Origin: Variovorax gracilis
Lineage (GTDB): Bacteria > Pseudomonadota > Gammaproteobacteria > Burkholderiales > Burkholderiaceae_C
DNA: 64,000 nucleotides
Direction: 5' to 3'
NCBI RefSeq assembly: GCF_030317115.1
Contig: NZ_JASZYF010000008.1
Location: 1 to 64,000, forward strand
Positions 59,444 through 64,000 of the stretch are shown here, in pieces. The position numbers and the translations under genes are program-made. The notes below the pieces were generated by a model that did not search any database, was not told the DNA's origin, and was given only the letters and a program-made list of their open reading frames with translations. The number at the start of each line of letters is the position of its first letter. Within the stretch, counting starts at the first letter, position 1.

Positions 59444-60106
59444 GTGTCTTCTACCCCCAAAGCCTGCCGGATCGAACTGGCGGGCCAGCAGATCGATCTC
59501 CTGCCCGACCCGGCCCTCTGGTGGCCGGCCGAGCGCGTGCTGTTCATTGCCGACCTCCACCTGGGCAAGGCGGCCACCTATCGTTCGCTCGGCCAGCCGG
59601 TGCCCAGCGGCACCACGCAGGAGAACCTGGCGCGCCTCGATCGGCTGATCGATCGTCACGGGCCGGAGGAGATCGTGTTCCTCGGCGACTTCCTGCACGC
59701 GGTGCAGGCTCGCACCGCGCAGTTGCTGGCCGCGGTCGAGGCGTGGCGCGAGCAGCATCGGGCGCTGGCCTGCACGCTGGTGCGGGGCAATCACGACAGC
59801 CGGGCCGGCGATCCGCCGGCCTCGCTGCGAATCCGCGTGGTGGATGAACCGCATCCCATGGGGCCCTTCGCCGCCTGCCATCACCCGCAAAAGCAGCCCT
59901 CGCACTTCGTGCTGGCGGGCCATGTCCATCCGACCCTGAAGTTGTACGGGCGAGGCCGCGACAGCGTGCGCGTCCCGTGCTTCGTGCAGGATGGGGATCA
60001 ACTGGTCCTGCCCGCCTTCGGCGAGTTCACCGGCGGCTGGCGCGTCGACGCCGCGCCGGACCGTCGTTTCTTCGCTGTCGGCGGCGATGCCGTGTGGAAG
60101 GTGTGA
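59444..60106 (+). CDS. pdeM: Ligase-associated metallophosphoesterase (PdeM type)
   Basis: A 220-aa calcineurin-fold phosphoesterase. Metal ligands are visible in FIADLHLGK (Asp37, His39), FLGDFLHA, RGNHDSR and AGHVHP. The start is GTG 59444, 39 bases after the helicase stop. It completes the exonuclease-ligase-helicase-phosphoesterase operon. The Lhr-Core operons of pseudomonads and mycobacteria have the same content. Confidence 0.92.
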   Translation: MSSTPKACRIELAGQQIDLLPDPALWWPAERVLFIADLHLGKAATYRSLGQPVPSGTTQENLARLDRLIDRHGPEEIVFLGDFLHAVQARTAQLLAAVEAWREQHRALACTLVRGNHDSRAGDPPASLRIRVVDEPHPMGPFAACHHPQKQPSHFVLAGHVHPTLKLYGRGRDSVRVPCFVQDGDQLVLPAFGEFTGGWRVDAAPDRRFFAVGGDAVWKV

Positions 60107-60132
60107 AAATTCGCCACGGACGACATCACTCT

Positions 60133-60708
60133 ATGGATAACCCTGGCGAATTGCATTCCGGCGCGGACCTCCGCGAGCACGCCGTCTACCTGCTGACGGA
60201 AATCGCGCCCATGGCCGGCATGGCGCTCGAAGAAGCGCGCGTCGTGGTCGATGCCATGCGCCCAGTGCACGTGCTGCCTGACACGTTGCTGTTCGAGGAA
60301 GGGGACGCGGTCGACAACGACTACATGGTCCTCGTGCTGGACGGCCAGGTGCGCGCGGAGACGAACACGGGCATGCCGGGGGAGGAAGTGGTGATCTCCG
60401 TCATCGGCCCGGGGAGCCTGATCGGCGAGATGGGTGTCATCGACGGCGGCCCCCGCTCGGCAAGCTGCACGGCGATCACCGAGGTCAAGCTCGGCGTGCT
60501 CTCCCGTGCGGCGCTCATGACGCTGATCGTCGAACATCCCGCCGCTGCGGCGCGGCTGATGCTCGGCTTGTCCAAGGGGCTGGCCGAGCGCTTGCGCGAA
60601 AGCAACCGGCGACTGCGCACGCTTTCGCAGGTCACGCGCGCCTTGCAGTCCGAACTCGACGCGGTGCACTCCGTCAATCGCAGGCTGCTCGACTCGCAGG
60701 ATCTCTGA
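60133..60708 (+). CDS. Cyclic nucleotide-binding domain protein
   Basis: A 191-aa protein with a cNMP-binding fold (residues about 45-150): VLPDTLLFEEGDAVDNDYMV, GPGSLIGEMGVIDGGPRSAS. There is no helix-turn-helix; the C-terminal ~45 residues form an amphipathic, possibly coiled-coil helix (LAERLRESNRRLRTLSQVTR). It is therefore unlikely to be a CRP-type DNA binder and may tether or oligomerise. Partner unknown. It follows pdeM by 26 bases. Confidence 0.82.
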   Translation: MDNPGELHSGADLREHAVYLLTEIAPMAGMALEEARVVVDAMRPVHVLPDTLLFEEGDAVDNDYMVLVLDGQVRAETNTGMPGEEVVISVIGPGSLIGEMGVIDGGPRSASCTAITEVKLGVLSRAALMTLIVEHPAAAARLMLGLSKGLAERLRESNRRLRTLSQVTRALQSELDAVHSVNRRLLDSQDL

Positions 60709-60727
60709 AGCTTCGCCCCGGAGCGCG

Positions 60728-61252
60728 TCAGAGGACCACGGGTGCGTCAGGCAGTTCGTTGCTGTCGGCCTGGCCCTCGGCGAGCGGGAAGTGCTCGACC
60801 AGCAGCGCCGAGACTTCTTCCAGCGCCTGCGTGAGTCCGTCCTCGAACCGACCTTCGCGGAACGCCGCACCCATGCGTTGCGCCATCGCGGCCCAATCGT
60901 CGTCGCTCACCCGCGCGTCGATGCCGCGGTCGGCCACGATCTCGATCGCGTGCTCGGCGAGCAGCAGGTAGATCAGCACGCCGTTGTTGTCCGCGGTGTC
61001 CCACACGCGCAGCTTGCCGAACAGCGTGATCGCGCGCTCCCGCGGCTGCGCGTCGCGCCACAAGTAGGACATCGGCAGGCCGGCCTCGACGCAGATGCGG
61101 ATCTCGCCGCTGTGCCGCCTCTCGCTCGCGCCGACCCGGCGCTCCAGGCGTTCGAGCACAACGGGCGGCAAGGCGCGCCGCACCTCGGCCTCGTCGATCC
61201 AACGATGGCGCCAGAGCCGTCCGAGACGGGAAAGCATCGTCGCCATGGTCAC
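60728..61252 (-). CDS. TPM-domain protein, short form
   Basis: A 174-aa protein with a TPM (YgcG-like) fold: RHSGEIRICVEAGLPMSYLW, VLIYLLLAEHAIEIVADRGI, MGAAFREGRFEDGLTQALEE. It has no signal peptide or membrane helix, unlike the neighbouring long TPM protein. The start is ATG 61252, overlapping the upstream gene's stop (ATGA), although ATGs two and five codons later are also in frame. Last gene of the lemA operon; function unknown. Confidence 0.87.
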   Translation of the reverse strand: MTMATMLSRLGRLWRHRWIDEAEVRRALPPVVLERLERRVGASERRHSGEIRICVEAGLPMSYLWRDAQPRERAITLFGKLRVWDTADNNGVLIYLLLAEHAIEIVADRGIDARVSDDDWAAMAQRMGAAFREGRFEDGLTQALEEVSALLVEHFPLAEGQADSNELPDAPVVL

Positions 61253-62208
61253 CAGTCTCCCGAGGCGCCGCCGCCACCAAAGTCGCCGCCACCGCCCGAG
61301 CTGAATCCGCCGCCGCCCGAACCGCCGCCCCAGCCGCCACCGCCGCCGCGTCCCGCGCCCCAGCCGCCCAATCCGCCTCCGAGACCGCCGCCCAATGCAC
61401 CACCGCCGAAGCCGCCGCCGCGCCGTCCGGCGCCTGCACCGAAAGCCATCGACAGCAGGGTAAAGAGCAGGGCCGCGAGGCCCGCCAGCACGGCGATCAC
61501 GATGCTGGACGTCAGCACCATCACGACGACGCCTGTGAGCCCGCCCATCGCGAGCGAGCCGGGGATCTTGCCGAGGATGCGGCGCGCGATCGGCCCGCCC
61601 ACCAGCACGGCGATGAAGAAGAACACCGCGAGGTCCTGCCAGTTGAAGCCCTCGTTGCCGCCCTGTCCGCCGCTGAAGTCACCGCCGCGTGCATCGACCT
61701 CCGGCAGCGCCTCGCCCTTGACCCTGGCGATGAGTTGGTCGGCCGCCGCATCGAGTCCGCCGGCGAAGTCGTTCTGCCGGAAGCGCGGCTTCATCGCGTC
61801 GTCGATGATGTGCGCGGCTGCGAGGTCGGGCACTGCGCCCTCCAGTGTCTTCGCGACCTCGATGCGCATCTTGCGGTCGTTCTTGGCGACCACGACGAGG
61901 ATGCCATCGCCGACCTGCTTGCGGCCGATCTTCCATTCGTTGCCGACCCGGTTGGCGTAGCTCGCGATGTCCTCGGGCTGTGTGGTCGGGACCATCAACA
62001 TCACGATCTGCGAGCCCTTTTGCTGCTCGAAAGCCTGCAGCTTGGCTTCGAGCGCCTCGCGCTGCGCCGCGCTCAGCGTGCCCGTCTGGTCGATGACCCG
62101 CGCGTTCAGCGCCGGAATCGGCAGCAGCCCCTGCGCATGCGCAGCGAAAAGCGCGCACGCCAGCAACAGGAAGGCCGTCAACGCGTGCCGGATGCGGACA
62201 GCCGTCAT
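61249..62208 (-). CDS. TPM-domain membrane protein with glycine-rich tail (YgcG-like)
   Basis: A 319-aa protein with signal peptide (ALFAAHAQG), a periplasmic TPM domain (residues about 38-165: ARVIDQTGTLSAAQREALEA, DGILVVVAKNDRKMRIEVAK), membrane helices at about 195-215 and 225-255 and a long Gly/Ser tail. Such proteins are paired with LemA across bacteria and are thought to serve membrane-protein or photosystem repair. The tail is almost pure glycine, which creates a proline-rich shadow frame on the other strand. Confidence 0.9.
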   Translation of the reverse strand: MTAVRIRHALTAFLLLACALFAAHAQGLLPIPALNARVIDQTGTLSAAQREALEAKLQAFEQQKGSQIVMLMVPTTQPEDIASYANRVGNEWKIGRKQVGDGILVVVAKNDRKMRIEVAKTLEGAVPDLAAAHIIDDAMKPRFRQNDFAGGLDAAADQLIARVKGEALPEVDARGGDFSGGQGGNEGFNWQDLAVFFFIAVLVGGPIARRILGKIPGSLAMGGLTGVVVMVLTSSIVIAVLAGLAALLFTLLSMAFGAGAGRRGGGFGGGALGGGLGGGLGGWGAGRGGGGGWGGGSGGGGFSSGGGGDFGGGGASGDW

Positions 62209-62223
62209 GGTGCGTCGCCGCGT

Positions 62224-62820
62224 CTACTTCTTCGGCGCGCTGAAATCGACCGACGGTGGCGTCGAGATCTGGGCTTCGTTCTGCACCGTGAAGTTGGGCT
62301 TGGGGTCGTAGCTGAAGACCTTGGCCGTCAGGTTGGTCGGAAAGCTTCGCGCGAGCACGTTGTATTCCTGGACGGTCTGGATGTAGCGGTTGCGCGCCAC
62401 GGTGATGCGGTTCTCGGTGCCTTCCAGCGTCACGCGCAGGTCGCGGAACGCCTGGTTGGCCTTGAGGTTGGGGTACTGTTCCGCCACGACCATCAGCCGC
62501 GACAGGGCGCCCGACAGTTCACCCTGCGCCTGTTGGAACTTGTTGAAGGCCTCGGGGTTGTTGAGCGTCTCGGGCGTCACCTGGATCGATGTGGCCTTGG
62601 CGCGCGCCTCGATCACCTTGGTGAGCGTTTCCTGCTCGAAATTGGCTTCGCCCTTGACCGTGGCGACGATGTTCGGCACCAGGTCGGCGCGGCGCTGGTA
62701 CTGGTTGAGCACTTCGCTCCACGCCGACTTGCTCGCCTCGTCGAGGCGCTGGAAATCGTTGTATCCGCAGCCCGCCAGCGACAGCGCTGCGAGGATGATC
62801 AGTAGCCAGCGTTTCACCAT
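62224..62820 (-). CDS. lemA: LemA family lipoprotein
   Basis: A 198-aa envelope protein. ATG 62820 (MVKRWLLIILAALSLAGC) opens a lipoprotein signal with LAGC at residues 15-18. The conserved LemA core follows: NQYQRRADLVPNIVATVKG, LMVVAEQYPNLKANQAFRDL, ENRITVARNRYIQTVQEYN. LemA proteins are helical bundles with a short N-terminal anchor. It is the first gene of the lemA-TPM-TPM operon. Confidence 0.95.
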   Translation of the reverse strand: MVKRWLLIILAALSLAGCGYNDFQRLDEASKSAWSEVLNQYQRRADLVPNIVATVKGEANFEQETLTKVIEARAKATSIQVTPETLNNPEAFNKFQQAQGELSGALSRLMVVAEQYPNLKANQAFRDLRVTLEGTENRITVARNRYIQTVQEYNVLARSFPTNLTAKVFSYDPKPNFTVQNEAQISTPPSVDFSAPKK

Positions 62821-62865
62821 GGGGGTGCTCCCTTGTTGCGAAGTTCGCGAAGGTAGCATAGATGG

Positions 62866-63639
62866 ATGGTGGTCGACCCACTTCAAGTCCTGCAGGCCGC
62901 GAACCGCCGGTCCGCGCCCAGCCTTGCGTCCGGCGATCCGGCTGGCACCCTGTTGATCGCCGGCGCGACGGGTGCGCTCGGCCATGAACTGGTGCGGCGC
63001 CTGGCCGGCAGGCATCGCTTCGACCACACCCACGTGCTGGCCCGCGAGCCGATTCGCGACGGGCTGCCGGGCGTAGAAACCGTGCTCGCTCCGAACGGCC
63101 CGATCGCGCAATGGCCGCTGTTGAAGGCCGACACCGCGCTGGTCCTGTTCGAGCCGCCGCGCCTCTACTACGACCGCGAGCGCGCGCTGTGGACACCGGA
63201 GCCCGCGCAACTGCCGGCGCTCGCCGCCTGGCTGCGCGCATGCGGCGTGCAAACCCTGGCCGTCGTGCAGCCCCATGCGCAAGGACGGTTGCCGGAGGCG
63301 CTGAAGCGCGGCCTCGCCAGCCTCGACGAGCAGGCCGTCGTGGCGCTCGGCTTCGAACGCGTGATCCTCGTGCGTTCGGCACAGAAGCCGGCGAAGGAGC
63401 GCTTTGCGAATCCCGCCGAGCGGCTCGCCGCGTGGATGCTGTCCATTACCCGATTCATGGTGCCGGCGAGCGAACAACCGGTGCGTGCGTCCAAGGTGGC
63501 CGAACTGGTCGACGTGGCCTTGCGCATCGCGCCGCCCGGCGTGCACGTGGCCGCGCCCGAGCTGGTCTGGCAGGCGGCGCAGGGCGAGTTGCGCGCCGTC
63601 GTGCAGGGCTGGGTGGCGCCTTCCTTGCCGCATTCATGA
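62866..63639 (+). CDS. Rossmann-fold NAD(P)-binding protein
   Basis: A 257-aa protein with an atypical short-chain/NmrA-like Rossmann motif (LLIAGATGALGHEL, residues 29-42). It has no recognisable SDR catalytic Tyr-x-x-x-Lys, so it may bind NADP without classic dehydrogenase activity. The LVLFEPPRLYYDRERALWTP and QTLAVVQPHAQGRLPEALK segments recall betaproteobacterial hypothetical proteins of unknown role. It is divergent from lemA with 45 bases between starts. Confidence 0.75.
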   Translation: MVVDPLQVLQAANRRSAPSLASGDPAGTLLIAGATGALGHELVRRLAGRHRFDHTHVLAREPIRDGLPGVETVLAPNGPIAQWPLLKADTALVLFEPPRLYYDRERALWTPEPAQLPALAAWLRACGVQTLAVVQPHAQGRLPEALKRGLASLDEQAVVALGFERVILVRSAQKPAKERFANPAERLAAWMLSITRFMVPASEQPVRASKVAELVDVALRIAPPGVHVAAPELVWQAAQGELRAVVQGWVAPSLPHS

Positions 63640-63715
63640 TGCGAAACGGCGCTACCCCGCGTCACCTCGGATTTCTCGGCCCGATGCAAAATCGCCGCTT
63701 CCCGACCGCATCACC

Positions 63716-64000
63716 ATGTCCACCAAGACCAAACTCCGCGCCGCCACCGTCGGCGGCACCGCCGACGACATCGAAGCGGCCTTCTACGAGGCCCTGCAAC
63801 GTGGCGACGTCGATTCGCTGATGGGCTGCTGGGCCGACGAGGAAGAGATCTTCTGCGTACACCCCGGCGGCCCGCGCCTCGTGGGCGCCGATGCGATCCG
63901 CGCCGCGTTCGAGCACATGTTCGGCAATGGCGCCATCCATGCGACGCCGGCGCGCGTGCGCAAGGTCGAATCGCTGGCGAGCGCAGTGCACAACGTGCTG
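63716..64000 (+). CDS. NTF2-like (SnoaL) domain protein, 5' part
   Basis: The first 95 codons of a small cone-fold protein run off the right edge. DDIEAAFYEALQRGDVDSLM followed by WADEEEIFCVHPGG is typical of the YybH/SnoaL-like NTF2 superfamily. The start at ATG 63716 follows the frame without interruption. Many members are enzymes or ligand binders with no fixed function; this one cannot be assigned. Confidence 0.8.
   Translation, partial: MSTKTKLRAATVGGTADDIEAAFYEALQRGDVDSLMGCWADEEEIFCVHPGGPRLVGADAIRAAFEHMFGNGAIHATPARVRKVESLASAVHNVL

Noticed and set aside
60791..61960. 389-codon proline-rich frame on the plus strand
   Set aside because: It is the reverse complement of the glycine-rich tail and TPM genes on the other strand.

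Overview
The window is GC-rich DNA from a betaproteobacterium. Ribosomal, ATP synthase, lipoate and PTS gene content and order point to Burkholderiales, family Comamonadaceae, most likely Variovorax or a close relative. That assignment rests on recalled gene order and protein similarity; no search was run. No rRNA, tRNA, insertion sequence, phage or CRISPR array was seen.

Layout. 1-8000: end of tuf, then rpsJ, then a terminator and two exported-protein genes that split the S10 operon, then a new promoter and [40 protein letters not shown] with a terminator. 8000-11900: peroxiredoxin, a GNAT/cytochrome b561-like pair facing a cytochrome c', a TlpA-like thioredoxin and a small lipoprotein. 11990-14630: a regulatory PTS (EIIA, HPr, Enzyme I) with no sugar permease. 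14840-17820: a Spy/CpxP-like lipoprotein, a DUF4260 membrane protein and a CpxRA-like two-component system. 17790-30360: an AraC regulator divergent from a five-gene branched-chain-type ABC transporter, then an aromatic-type aldehyde dehydrogenase, a CurA-like reductase, a DMT exporter with its AraC regulator, an SLC13-like permease and an acyl-CoA synthetase.

30420-36964 is the most unusual part. It is a tightly coupled run of a possible small ORF, acyl carrier protein, ketosynthase, LolD-like ATPase, FtsX-like permease, a LolA-like protein with a twin-arginine signal, an outer-membrane beta-barrel candidate and the first quarter of an acyl-activating ligase. It looks like a dedicated system that makes an acyl product and moves it to the outer membrane. 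It ends at an abrupt junction with an OmpA-domain remnant.

37500-40430: lipA, lipB, a DUF493 gene and a D-amino-acid aminotransferase in one minus-strand operon. 40600-47750: the complete atpIBEFHAGDC operon with promoter and terminator. 47945-53960: a ROK regulator, a ribose-type sugar ABC transporter and a Gfo/Idh/MocA dehydrogenase. 54058-60106: the four-gene ligase-associated DNA repair operon (exonuclease, ATP-dependent ligase, Lhr-type helicase, phosphoesterase). 60133-64000: a cyclic-nucleotide-binding protein, lemA with two TPM-domain genes, a Rossmann-fold protein and the start of an NTF2-like protein.

A family of roughly 90-125 bp structured repeats occurs at five gene ends, six copies in all. 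Each run begins 0-3 bases after the upstream stop codon and always points the same way relative to that gene.
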